From Bacteroidales bacterium (lineage in GTDB: Bacteria > Bacteroidota > Bacteroidia > Bacteroidales > UBA932): DNA of 41,434 nucleotides. The translations under genes and the position numbers were made by a program. The notes under the pieces were generated by a model. That model saw nothing but the letters and a program-made list of their open reading frames with translations, made no database searches and had not been told where the DNA came from. The stretch covers positions 1-41,434 of the forward strand of contig JAKSJG010000011.1 in NCBI GenBank assembly GCA_024398365.1, written 5' to 3'. Each line of letters begins with the position of its first letter. Position 1 is the first letter of the stretch. This document shows positions 33,864-40,968 of this stretch, piece by piece.

Positions 33864-33971
33864 GCGGCACTTAAGCACCTAATTATCAGCGATATCGACC
33901 CATGTCACCTGCGCGATTTGACGCAGGTGGCATACAGGCAAAGCGCTATGGCACAGGGATTTAGGTGCCAC
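33864..33971. repeat. 108-bp palindromic element, copy B
   Basis: Starts GCGGCACTTAA and ends TTAGGTGCCAC. The central hairpin (CACCTGCG/CGCAGGTG) is at 33906-33929, again 42 nt from both ends. It lies 82 nt upstream of the RAYT-like start codon, so it may overlap that gene's promoter. The gap 33972-34087 that follows holds nothing recognisable. Confidence 0.88.
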
Positions 33972-34087
33972 GATGGCAAGCCGCCCCAATCGTGCGACAG
34001 ACAGGGTAAGGCCTGCAAAACCGGCAAATGAAGCGATATGAACAGGGAATTTGACAGGATGTCTGTATAGGAAGTGATAATTATAGC

Positions 34088-34095
34088 TAATTTTG
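34088..34095 (+). promoter_or_regulatory. -7 element TAATTTTG of the FKBP gene
   Basis: Perfect TAnnTTTG, 27 nt before ATG 34123. It includes the TTG codon at 34093, arguing against an upstream start there. Confidence 0.6.
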
Positions 34096-34122
34096 CTGAA
34101 CAGTCACCAGCAGAATCATAAC

Positions 34123-34539
34123 ATGTTCAAGAAAGCAAAAGAAAAGAAGGCGCAGTACAAGCTCGCCAACGAGAAGTTCCTGGAGCAGAAAGCGCAGGAA
34201 GAGGGGATAGAGGCCCTTGAGAGCGGCATTTTGATGCGCTGCATCGAGAAAGGCACGGGAGAGCGCAGGCCGCAGCTCAATGACGTGGTGTCGGTGTACT
34301 ACACCGGCAGTCTCATAGACGGCACGGTGTTCGACACTACGGACGGGCAGGATTATCCTGCGGCCTTCAAGGTACGCGACCTGATTGTCGGCTGGCAGGC
34401 GGCGCTGCTGCGCATGCATGCCGGCGACAAGTATGAGATATTCATTCCTGCCAAATACGCCTACGGCTCAATGAAGCTCGACGACATCCCCGCCAACAGC
34501 ACGCTGGTGTTCACTCTGCAACTGGTGCGCATACATTGA
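34123..34539 (+). CDS. FKBP-type peptidyl-prolyl cis-trans isomerase
   Basis: 138 residues from ATG 34123 (MFKKAKEKKAQYKL), cytoplasmic because no signal peptide is present. After a charged helical N-terminal segment (about 1-40) comes a single FKBP domain: DVVSVYYTGSLIDGTVFDTT, VGWQAALLRMHAGDKYEIFIPAKYAYG, then STLVFTLQLVRI. The active-site aromatic residues are mostly kept (YYTG, VFDTT, YAYG), so isomerase activity is plausible. Bacteroidales usually carry secreted FKBPs with such N-terminal helices, so the absence of a signal is worth noting. Confidence 0.9.
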   Translation: MFKKAKEKKAQYKLANEKFLEQKAQEEGIEALESGILMRCIEKGTGERRPQLNDVVSVYYTGSLIDGTVFDTTDGQDYPAAFKVRDLIVGWQAALLRMHAGDKYEIFIPAKYAYGSMKLDDIPANSTLVFTLQLVRIH

Positions 34540-34568
34540 GTGCTGTTGCACCAATCAGCAATATTGTC

Positions 34569-34576
34569 TAAATTTG
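34569..34576 (+). promoter_or_regulatory. -7 element TAAATTTG of pyrC, predicting a leaderless mRNA
   Basis: Perfect TAnnTTTG ending only 4 nt before ATG 34581. A -33 TTG lies at 34546-34548, 20 nt upstream, the usual spacing. Transcription should start at or next to the A of the start codon. Confidence 0.65.
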
Positions 34577-34580
34577 GGAT

Positions 34581-35936
34581 ATGAATTACCTGATTAAAAA
34601 CGCCTCCGTTGTCAACGAGGGGAAGGTCTTCGAAGCCGACGTACTGGTGGCGGAAGGTCTGATTGCGGCTATTGGCAGCGGTCTGGAGTCGAACAGCAAA
34701 GCCTCAGGCGCACATATCATAGACGCGCGGGGCAAGTACCTGATACCCGGCGTCATCGACGAACACGTGCATTTCCGGGATCCGGGCCTGACGCAGAAAG
34801 CGGACATTTTCACGGAGAGCCGTGCGGCCGTGGCCGGCGGAGTGACTTCGTTCATGGACATGCCCAACACCGTACCGCAGACCGTCACCCGCCAGCTGCT
34901 CGAGGAAAAGTTCGCAATGGCCTCCGAGAAATCCCTGGCCAACTATTCCTTCTATTTGGGAGCCACCAATGACAATCTGAGCGAGGTCCTTGGCATGGAC
35001 AAGTCTGCCGTTTGCGGCATCAAGCTCTTCATGGGTTCGAGCACGGGCAATATGCTGGTGGACAGCGACGGTGCGCTGGAAGCACTATTCCGCGAAGCGC
35101 CGTGCCTCATCGCGGCCCACTGCGAGGACGAGGCGACTATCAGGCAGGATACGGCGCGCTGCAAGGAACTGGTCCAGGCGGGACAGCTGCCTTCCGACGC
35201 GACGATACATCCGCTCGTGCGCAGCGCAGAGGCCTGCTACAGGTCCTCCTCACGTGCCGTGGAACTGGCCGCCCGTACCGGCGCGCGCCTGCACATCATG
35301 CATATCTCGACCGCAGCCGAGCTGAGCCTCTTCCGCAACGACATTCCGCTGGCGGAGAAAAGGATCACAGCCGAGACCTGCCCGCACTATCTGTATCTGG
35401 CACAGGAGGATTACGCGGAGCTGGGATTCGGCATCAAATGCAACCCTGCCATCAAGACGCAGGACGACCGCGCGGCACTGCGCAAAGCCCTCTGCAGCGG
35501 CCTGATCGACACCATAGGCACGGACCACGCGCCGCATCTGAAGGAAGAGAAATTCACCGGCGACTATTTCACCAGCAAATCCGGCTTCCCGTCCATTCAG
35601 CATAGCCTCGACATCATGCTGGAGCTCGTGCGGGAAGACGTGCTGACGCTGCCCCAGGTCGTGCAGCTGATGTGTCACAATCCGGCTACGCTCTACGGCA
35701 TCGACCGCCGCGGCTTCATCCGCGAAGGCTGGCACGCTGACCTGGCTCTCGTGGACACAGAGTGCAGCAAGACCCTCGCCGACGCGACAGAGTTCTCCAA
35801 ATGCGGATGGACACCTTACGCTGGCCGCACATTCCACTCCAGGGTCACCCACACCTTCGTCAACGGCAATCTCGTCTTCGAAAACGGCATTTTTCACGAC
35901 GACAGCCGTGGTGAACGTCTGCGATTCAATAATTGA
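34581..35936 (+). CDS. pyrC: dihydroorotase
   Basis: 451-residue amidohydrolase closing carbamoyl-aspartate to dihydroorotate in pyrimidine synthesis. Zinc ligands HVH (His62, His64, in IDEHVHFRDPG), the carboxylated-lysine position GIKLFMGSSTG (Lys148) and the catalytic Asp315 (GTDHAPHLKEEK) are visible. The start MNYLIKNASVVNEG fits the family exactly, which matters because it leaves almost no leader. The 108-bp repeat array begins 29 nt after its stop. Confidence 0.92.
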   Translation: MNYLIKNASVVNEGKVFEADVLVAEGLIAAIGSGLESNSKASGAHIIDARGKYLIPGVIDEHVHFRDPGLTQKADIFTESRAAVAGGVTSFMDMPNTVPQTVTRQLLEEKFAMASEKSLANYSFYLGATNDNLSEVLGMDKSAVCGIKLFMGSSTGNMLVDSDGALEALFREAPCLIAAHCEDEATIRQDTARCKELVQAGQLPSDATIHPLVRSAEACYRSSSRAVELAARTGARLHIMHISTAAELSLFRNDIPLAEKRITAETCPHYLYLAQEDYAELGFGIKCNPAIKTQDDRAALRKALCSGLIDTIGTDHAPHLKEEKFTGDYFTSKSGFPSIQHSLDIMLELVREDVLTLPQVVQLMCHNPATLYGIDRRGFIREGWHADLALVDTECSKTLADATEFSKCGWTPYAGRTFHSRVTHTFVNGNLVFENGIFHDDSRGERLRFNN

Positions 35937-35965
35937 TTTTTGCCGCCGCTTCCTCCCGCGTGAGC

Positions 35966-36331
35966 GTGGCACTTAAATCCTTGCCGCACAGAGGCTTAGC
36001 ATAGTGGCACCTGCGCAAAATCACGCAGGTGGAGCTAGGCGATTACGCTGATAACCAGAGCATTAAGTGCCACGAAGCCGCGACAAAGATACCTGTGGCA
36101 CTTAAATCCCTGCAGCACAGAGGCTTAGCATAGTGCCACCTGCGCAAAATCACGCAGGTGGTACTGGGTGATTGCACTGATAATCAAGTCGTTAAGTGCC
36201 ACGAAGCTGCGACAAAGATACCTGTGGCACTTAAATACCTGCCGCACAGAGGTTTAGCATAGTGCCACCTGCGCAAAATCACGCAGGTGGTACTGGGTGA
36301 TTGCACTGATAATCAGAGCATTAAGCGCCAT
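35966..36331. repeat. tandem array of three 108-bp palindromic elements (129-bp period)
   Basis: Copies are at 35966-36073, 36095-36202 and 36224-36331, separated by a conserved 21-bp spacer (GAAGCYGCGACAAAGATACC-T type). Each starts GTGGCACTTAA; the first two end TTAAGTGCCAC, the third TTAAGCGCCAT. Central hairpins CACCTGCG/CGCAGGTG with loop CAAAATCA are at 36008-36031, 36137-36160 and 36266-36289. Copies differ from each other at roughly 9-14 of 108 positions by eye. The array lies between convergent gene ends (dihydroorotase and a HAD phosphatase), the usual place for REP/BIME repeats. Relative to copies A and B it is inverted. Confidence 0.92.
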
Positions 36332-36380
36332 GAAGCCGCGACAAAGGTGCAACAAAGCGCCACGGGGATGCCACGCGGCG

Positions 36381-36416
36381 GAAAGGCAGGAAAGGCAGAA
36401 AAGGCAGGAAAGTCAG
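36381..36416. repeat. four tandem 9-bp repeats (GAAAGGCAG type)
   Basis: GAAAGGCAG, GAAAGGCAG, AAAAGGCAG and GAAAGTCAG run without interruption between the palindrome array and the stop codon of the HAD gene. It is non-coding, probably slippage-prone. Confidence 0.7.
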
Positions 36417-36420
36417 GAGC

Positions 36421-37068
36421 CTACAGGATAAAGCCGAGAAGCTCCGGGAGGGTGTCGGCAATGTAGGCGGGCGAGGCTGTCTGCAGCTGTGCGCGGGACT
36501 GGTTGCCCCAGGTCACGCCGCAGGTGTCGCAGCCTGCAGCATTGCCCATCAGAAGATCGTAGTTGGCGTCACCGACTACCAGCACATCCTTCGCATCCAG
36601 GCTGAAGCGTTCCAATATGAGATTGACCATATCGGGCGCAGGCTTGTGGTTGGCCACGTCCTCGGCTCCGCAGAACATCTCAAAGTAATGGTCTATGCCC
36701 AGCTTTTCCGCCAGCAGTTCGAGGCTCTGGTGGCTGCGCGAGGATGCTATTGACATCCTGACGCCAGCCTCGTGCAGGGTATGAAGCATTTCCGGCACAC
36801 CGGGGAATGCCACTATGCCGGGGATGGCAATGCTGTTGAACAGACGGCGGTAGATGACCACCGCGCTGTCGGCCTCCGCATCGCTAAGGGTGGGGACGGC
36901 CTTCAGGAAGCCGTCCTTGAGCATCAGACCGATGGTCGAAGATATGACGGTCTCGCCGGGATCCGGGATGCCCATCTCGGCGAATGTAGCCTGGAAGGTC
37001 TTCACGATGCCGGTATTGGTGTCGCCAAGAGTGCCGTCGAAATCGAAGATTACGTAACTGTATGCCAT
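36421..37068 (-). CDS. HAD-superfamily phosphatase (phosphoglycolate-phosphatase-like)
   Basis: 215 residues from ATG 37068, one base after the stop of the DUF2461 gene; an earlier in-frame ATG would overlap that gene. HAD motif I is FDFDGTLGDT, motif II is in MSIASSRSHQSLELL, motif III is the Lys in NHKPAPDMV, and motif IV is VVGDANYDLLMGNAAG. The C1 cap inserted after motif I is helical, as in phosphoglycolate phosphatase or beta-phosphoglucomutase relatives. Substrate is unknown. Motif IV has DANYD where DxxxD is expected, which is consistent. Confidence 0.85.
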   Translation of the reverse strand: MAYSYVIFDFDGTLGDTNTGIVKTFQATFAEMGIPDPGETVISSTIGLMLKDGFLKAVPTLSDAEADSAVVIYRRLFNSIAIPGIVAFPGVPEMLHTLHEAGVRMSIASSRSHQSLELLAEKLGIDHYFEMFCGAEDVANHKPAPDMVNLILERFSLDAKDVLVVGDANYDLLMGNAAGCDTCGVTWGNQSRAQLQTASPAYIADTLPELLGFIL

Positions 37069-37069
37069 A

Positions 37070-37753
37070 TTACTGTTCCTCACGGACATAGGCTATCGCC
37101 CTGTTGACATATTCCTTGAATGGCATGGCGCTCTCGAACATGGCCAGCAGGTCCTTCTCGAAGCTCTTGGACAGGACTTTCCTGGTATCCGGCACATAGG
37201 TCAGACAGAAGTTCTTCAGCTTGAGGTATTCTGCATTCGGGCTGTCGGCAGGGAAGCCCGCAGGGACCTTCTTGAGGCTCTGGCCGGAGTCAATGGCAAG
37301 GCGCGGGTCTGCGCTCCTGACCACGCGGTCGAATTCGTCGCCGCCGTACTCGATGTCCTCGCGAAGCACCTTGACCACCTTGGGGTCGCACATATAGTCG
37401 CCTATGGCCACCATATGGCTGCCTTCCCAGCCGCTGCTCTTCGAGGCGCTGATCTGGAAATAGTATCCGCAGTTGCCGGCCTTCTTGCCACCGGGCGCAA
37501 TGAAGGCGCCGAAATGGCATTTGTAAGGTTCCTTGTTCTTCGAGAAACGCACGTCACGGTAAATGCGGTAGGTGCAGTCCTTGACGGTCAGGGGACCTAT
37601 GCTGTCGTCAAATTTGCGTATTCCTTCGATGATACGGGTCACGAAGGCCTCGAATTCAGCACGGACTCTGGTATAGTCGGCCTTGTGCGCGTCGAACCAG
37701 GTCTTGTTGTTGTTCTCGCTGAGCTGTTCGAGGAAGGATATTATCTCTTTCAT
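37070..37753 (-). CDS. DUF2461 domain-containing protein
   Basis: 227 residues matching the TIGR02453/DUF2461 family. It opens with FLEQLSENNNKTWFDAHKADY; further blocks are CTYRIYRDVRFSKNKEPYK and GYYFQIS...SHMVAIG. The function of the family is not known. It sits between two HAD phosphatase genes with gaps of 2 and 1 nt, so all three are one transcript, hinting at a metabolite-repair or housekeeping setting. Confidence 0.88.
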   Translation of the reverse strand: MKEIISFLEQLSENNNKTWFDAHKADYTRVRAEFEAFVTRIIEGIRKFDDSIGPLTVKDCTYRIYRDVRFSKNKEPYKCHFGAFIAPGGKKAGNCGYYFQISASKSSGWEGSHMVAIGDYMCDPKVVKVLREDIEYGGDEFDRVVRSADPRLAIDSGQSLKKVPAGFPADSPNAEYLKLKNFCLTYVPDTRKVLSKSFEKDLLAMFESAMPFKEYVNRAIAYVREEQ

Positions 37754-37755
37754 GA

Positions 37756-38409
37756 TTATCTGTCAAATATCAGGTCTTCGAGGGCGTCAATAGTATCTAC
37801 AATGGTATCGGCAGCGCTGAGGCTGGACCTGTCGCGGTAGCCCCATGTAACACCGACAGAGCGCACTCCGCCATTGACGGCAGTGGCCATATCCACCTCG
37901 GTGTCACCGATATAAAGGGCATACGCCGCTTCAACCCCGGTAGTCTCGAGTATCTGGTGTATCACGCTCGCGTCAGGCTTGAGAGGCACTCCGGGACGGT
38001 TGCCGTAGATGGCGTCGAAGCGGATAGCGGGGAAGACCTTGGCGATGATCTTGTCGGCTCCTTCCTGGAATTTGTTGGTGGCGACGGCTATCTTGATGCC
38101 GGCCTGCTTGAGGTGCGCGAGGAGTTCGGGCATGCCGTCATAAGGCTTGGTATATACGTCGATGTGGTCGGTATAGTAACGCTCGAAGATGGGCAGGGCA
38201 GTATCTATCACGCTCCTGTCGCCCTTGAGATGCTCAGGCAGGGCACGGGTGACCAGCATGCGGACGCCGTTGCCGACCATTGCGGCGTATTCATCCATTG
38301 TGTGGAGGGGATAACCGCAGCGCTCCATCGCGAAATTGACAGCTGTCCCGAGGTCTTCGATGGTATTGATCAGCGTTCCGTCCAGGTCAAATATTATGAG
38401 TTTTGTCAT
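37756..38409 (-). CDS. phosphoglycolate phosphatase-like HAD hydrolase
   Basis: 217 residues. HAD motif I FDLDGTLINT, motif II IAVATNKFQEGADKI, motif III Lys in VPLKPDASVIHQ, motif IV YIGDTEVDMATA, and VGVTWGYRD near the end. This spacing and the VGNGVRMLVTRAL cap segment resemble Gph, which removes phosphate from 2-phosphoglycolate. It is the first gene of the three-gene operon; only an imperfect -7 element (TATCTTCG on the minus strand, 38432-38439) is seen upstream. Confidence 0.88.
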   Translation of the reverse strand: MTKLIIFDLDGTLINTIEDLGTAVNFAMERCGYPLHTMDEYAAMVGNGVRMLVTRALPEHLKGDRSVIDTALPIFERYYTDHIDVYTKPYDGMPELLAHLKQAGIKIAVATNKFQEGADKIIAKVFPAIRFDAIYGNRPGVPLKPDASVIHQILETTGVEAAYALYIGDTEVDMATAVNGGVRSVGVTWGYRDRSSLSAADTIVDTIDALEDLIFDR

Positions 38410-38456
38410 CGAATCAAGCTAATAACATATGCGAAGATACACTTTATTTGTATCTA

Positions 38457-38663
38457 ATATCCCAGTTGGCCCTAGCTGCGCAGGTATGCATTGCCGAAAC
38501 TTCGCTTCGACGCAAGCGTCTCCGCTCTCCCTTCCCACAGTCTTCTTCGTCATCGCTTCGCGATAACTCGTATCCTGCGGGCCCCTCCCTCTGGCATGCC
38601 GAGGGCGGCTATGGTTTCGGACAACGCATATCCTGTCTCCGCTTTACGGGCCAACTGGGATAT
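38457..38663. repeat. ~207-bp inverted-repeat element (MITE-like)
   Basis: The 277-nt gap 38410-38686 holds no gene. ATATCCCAGTTGGCCC (38457-38472) is repeated perfectly inverted at 38648-38663. Pairing continues inward imperfectly (GCATTGCCGAAAC against GTTTCGGACAACGC). The middle contains small hairpins (GACGC-AA-GCGTC, ATCGC-TTC-GCGAT). It could fold as one long hairpin between two same-strand genes, possibly a non-autonomous element or terminator. No clear target-site duplication. Confidence 0.75.
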
Positions 38664-38686
38664 AGTCCTGATTATTGTTACTATGT

Positions 38687-40666
38687 TTACCAGGTAGCTG
38701 AGAGAGGCTCGCCGGTTACCATGTCAACGAACTGGATGTCAACGGTAGGCTGGCCTTCGGTACCGAACTTCACCCATCTGAAAGCGCCGACTCCGGTAGC
38801 CCAGTCTGCAATATTCTGGGTAGTGTGGATGATGAGCTTGCCAGTGGTGTTGCAGAGGCAGGTTCTGTTATTGGCAACTGTCTGTGTCTTGGCAACCACG
38901 AGGAAGTTAGTGTAAACCGTATTAGGCTTTGAACCGAAATTCGGGTTAAGCCAGAGTTCTTCAAGTGCGCCAAGCTGGTTCATCATACTGCTGACACCGG
39001 TTATTACCCTTTCACCAGTGGAAATAGTTGTTACGGTGAATTTCGAACCGTCAAATCCGGAAAGATCAAGCATCTTGACTTTGTAGCAGCTATTGAACAT
39101 ATTTGCGCAGGTAGTTGCCACTGGGGTCTTGAATGACGATACGTCAAGCTTCAAGAGGTTCTTGCAGTAATAGAACATATATGAGAACGTAGTCACCTTC
39201 TGAGTATCGAAGCTGCTCAGGTCAAGTTCGGTGAGGCCCCAGCAGTGATAGAACATATAGGTCATGGTGGTGACGTTGCTTGTGTTGAACTTGCTCAGAT
39301 CTACGCTCTTGAGAGAGTTGCAGTTGCAGAACATATGGTTCATGTAGATTGCATTCTTCGTGTCGAAGCTGCTCAGGTTGACCTTCTCGAGATTCCATGC
39401 GGTATTGAACATGGATGCGAAGTTGGTAACGTTGCTGGTGTTGAAGCTGCTCAGGTCGAGTTCCTTCAATGCCAGATTGCCGGTTACCACTGCCGTATTG
39501 GTCTCGTTGTTGAAGTAGAACATCTTGGACATATTGGTGGTCTTCGAAGTATTGACTGCAGCGAGATTGTCAAATCCTTCGAGGCTGCACAAGTATGCGA
39601 ACATAGAGGTTGCGTTTTCGTTCATGTAGAGGACCTTCGCAGGGGTGCTGACGGTCACGACGCTCTTGTCGGCATTGGCCTTGACATAGATCTTGTTGCC
39701 TGACTTGCTATCCTGGATCTCAGTACCTTCGGTGCTTGAGTCCTCTGTAACGAAAGCGATGGTCTTGATCTTCTTGTCAATGACTGTCTCGCTTGTGATG
39801 GCGGCAGGGTCGTCGGCCACGAGCTTCTTGAGCGTGGTATTGAATACGATGCCGGCAGGGAGGATGGCTGTTTCATCCTTCTTGCTGACCACGGTCAGAG
39901 GAAGGGTATAGAGGCCGTTGGCCAATATCTCGGTGGCACTTTCCCTGGTGATTATCATTCTGCCGCCGTCGGCGCAGAAAATGGTGATCTGGAGGTCAGT
40001 GTAGTTGCCATCAGGCACTGCTACGCAGAATGAAGTAGCCTCGGTGCTGCTGAGAGCCACGCCCTCGCCGCAGTCCAGAGTGGCGGTAGGTTCTTCGTTG
40101 GAGAGTATGGTGGCGCACTGTCCGTCATAAGTGACGAAAGTGCCGGCCATGCCGTATTCCTCCGAAGTCACGCTGATGCCGGTGACGGCAGTCTCGCCCT
40201 TGAGCTGGAACTCGATCACGCCGCAGATGTTATTGAAGGAGAGGGAAGTGGTTCCGCTCTCGGCAAACATAGGCGCGTTGAGAATGCCAGCGCTGTAAGT
40301 CTGCTTTGCCGGGATCACGCCTTCGCCTGTCAGGGCGTCATAGCAGCATCCGTAAGTAGCATAGTATTGGCCGTCGATCAGCTCAGGATCGGCGTCCGCT
40401 TCATTCTTCTTGGTGAATGTGGCACGGGAAGCGTCGGAAGCGTCCGGTGTTGCAACGTACGCAACGCCGTTGATGGTGATCTCATCACCGGCCACCCAGT
40501 TGACCTTGCCGGCAGTTGTGGCGTCCAGGGCCGTCCTTGTGGCGTCACCTATCTTTGCGGTGAATACCAATGAGTCTCCCTCAGAAGATGAAAAGTCTTC
40601 TCTTGCGCAGGATGCGGAGAGGAAGATGGCTGCAGTGAGCAGCAGGAATTTTGCGATGTTCTTCAT
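38687..40666 (-). CDS. fimbrillin-like / DUF285 (BspA-type repeat) surface lipoprotein, second copy
   Basis: 659 residues from ATG 40666 (MKNIAKFLLLTAAIFLSASC, lipobox SASC, Cys20); the longer frame upstream overlaps the small gene and is rejected. A fimbrillin-like module spans about 25-265 (NWVAGDEITING, YYATYGCC, FCVAVPDGNYTDLQI). About six DUF285 repeats are at about 395-540, for example LDLSSFNTSNVTNFASMF. The C terminus FVDMVTGEPLSATW resembles that of the 27721 lipoprotein. Likely exported to the cell surface as an adhesin-type binder. It is preceded by a strong SD and a 46-codon gene. Confidence 0.85.
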   Translation of the reverse strand: MKNIAKFLLLTAAIFLSASCAREDFSSSEGDSLVFTAKIGDATRTALDATTAGKVNWVAGDEITINGVAYVATPDASDASRATFTKKNEADADPELIDGQYYATYGCCYDALTGEGVIPAKQTYSAGILNAPMFAESGTTSLSFNNICGVIEFQLKGETAVTGISVTSEEYGMAGTFVTYDGQCATILSNEEPTATLDCGEGVALSSTEATSFCVAVPDGNYTDLQITIFCADGGRMIITRESATEILANGLYTLPLTVVSKKDETAILPAGIVFNTTLKKLVADDPAAITSETVIDKKIKTIAFVTEDSSTEGTEIQDSKSGNKIYVKANADKSVVTVSTPAKVLYMNENATSMFAYLCSLEGFDNLAAVNTSKTTNMSKMFYFNNETNTAVVTGNLALKELDLSSFNTSNVTNFASMFNTAWNLEKVNLSSFDTKNAIYMNHMFCNCNSLKSVDLSKFNTSNVTTMTYMFYHCWGLTELDLSSFDTQKVTTFSYMFYYCKNLLKLDVSSFKTPVATTCANMFNSCYKVKMLDLSGFDGSKFTVTTISTGERVITGVSSMMNQLGALEELWLNPNFGSKPNTVYTNFLVVAKTQTVANNRTCLCNTTGKLIIHTTQNIADWATGVGAFRWVKFGTEGQPTVDIQFVDMVTGEPLSATW

Positions 40667-40674
40667 TGTCCTTT

Positions 40675-40680
40675 CCTCCT
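40675..40680 (-). promoter_or_regulatory. Shine-Dalgarno AGGAGG of the second DUF285 lipoprotein gene
   Basis: On the minus strand AGGAGG sits exactly 8 nt before ATG 40666 and 2 nt after the small-gene stop, the same spacing as at the 27721 gene. It fixes the start at 40666. Confidence 0.75.
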
Positions 40681-40682
40681 GA

Positions 40683-40823
40683 TTAATTGTATAACCATCC
40701 GTCAGAGAAATCCTTCGGATCATAGTTCTGGGTGTTGCCGCTGGCGCAGAACACCGACTGCGAGCAGATATCCACGACATCCGTCACAGGTGAAGTGTAC
40801 ACTTCGCTAGATGAATATTTCAT
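40683..40823 (-). CDS. 46-residue cysteine-containing small protein upstream of the DUF285 lipoprotein
   Basis: ATG 40823 gives 46 residues, ending 16 nt before the lipoprotein start. The composition resembles small Bacteroidales proteins often found beside fimbrillin-like genes: Y.SP.T.VVDI.., then SVFCASGN, then an acidic, Trp-containing end (DPKDFSDGWLYN). No signal peptide or membrane segment is seen. It has two cysteines, in DIC-S and VFC-A. Translation could be coupled to the lipoprotein through the SD that directly follows its stop codon. Function is unknown; a role in lipoprotein expression or a secreted peptide are both guesses. Confidence 0.6.
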   Translation of the reverse strand: MKYSSSEVYTSPVTDVVDICSQSVFCASGNTQNYDPKDFSDGWLYN

Positions 40824-40909
40824 GATAAGTTTGATATTATTGTGTTTTCGGAAATGATTGACGCGGCGGGCCGCATTGCCTGTAAAGTTAAGCAATAAAA
40901 CTCAAATCC

Positions 40910-40934
40910 ACCGATACTTTGGTCAACTATCGGT
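40910..40934. promoter_or_regulatory. inverted repeat ACCGATA-N11-TATCGGT in a divergent promoter region
   Basis: Two 7-bp arms separated by 11 nt between the divergently transcribed small gene/DUF285 lipoprotein and the small lipoprotein at 40969. It could be an operator or an mRNA hairpin in the long leader of the minus-strand transcript. Confidence 0.4.
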
Positions 40935-40951
40935 TATTTTGTGTATCTTGG

Positions 40952-40959
40952 CAAAAATA
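40952..40959 (-). promoter_or_regulatory. -7 element TATTTTTG, candidate promoter of the small gene/DUF285 operon
   Basis: Minus-strand TATTTTTG matching TAnnTTTG, about 128 nt upstream of ATG 40823. It implies a long leader containing the inverted repeat at 40910-40934. It is the only good match found upstream. Confidence 0.35.
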
Positions 40960-40968
40960 TTCAATGAT

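Larger units (their letters stand above)
32764..33971. mobile_element. REP-RAYT unit: transposase-like gene flanked by two 108-bp palindromic elements
   Basis: The unit consists of element A (32764-32871), the RAYT-like gene on the minus strand (32861-33781) and element B (33864-33971). A and B have the same orientation. Three further copies form a tandem array at 35966-36331. The arrangement matches the REP/RAYT concept known from other phyla (a domesticated Y1 transposase beside the repeats it handles), but the 108-bp element is much longer than classical REPs. Confidence 0.75.

Noticed and set aside
35966-36331. Regularly spaced repeats resembling a CRISPR array
   Set aside because: The repeats are 108 bp and the spacers are near-identical 21-mers, opposite to CRISPR, and no cas gene is present.
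40667-40780. N-terminal extension of the second DUF285 lipoprotein
   Set aside because: It overlaps the 46-codon gene in another frame and lies upstream of a strong SD and signal peptide at 40666.
40858-40968. N-terminal extension of the small lipoprotein
   Set aside because: It crosses the divergent intergenic region; the lipoprotein signal starts at 40969.
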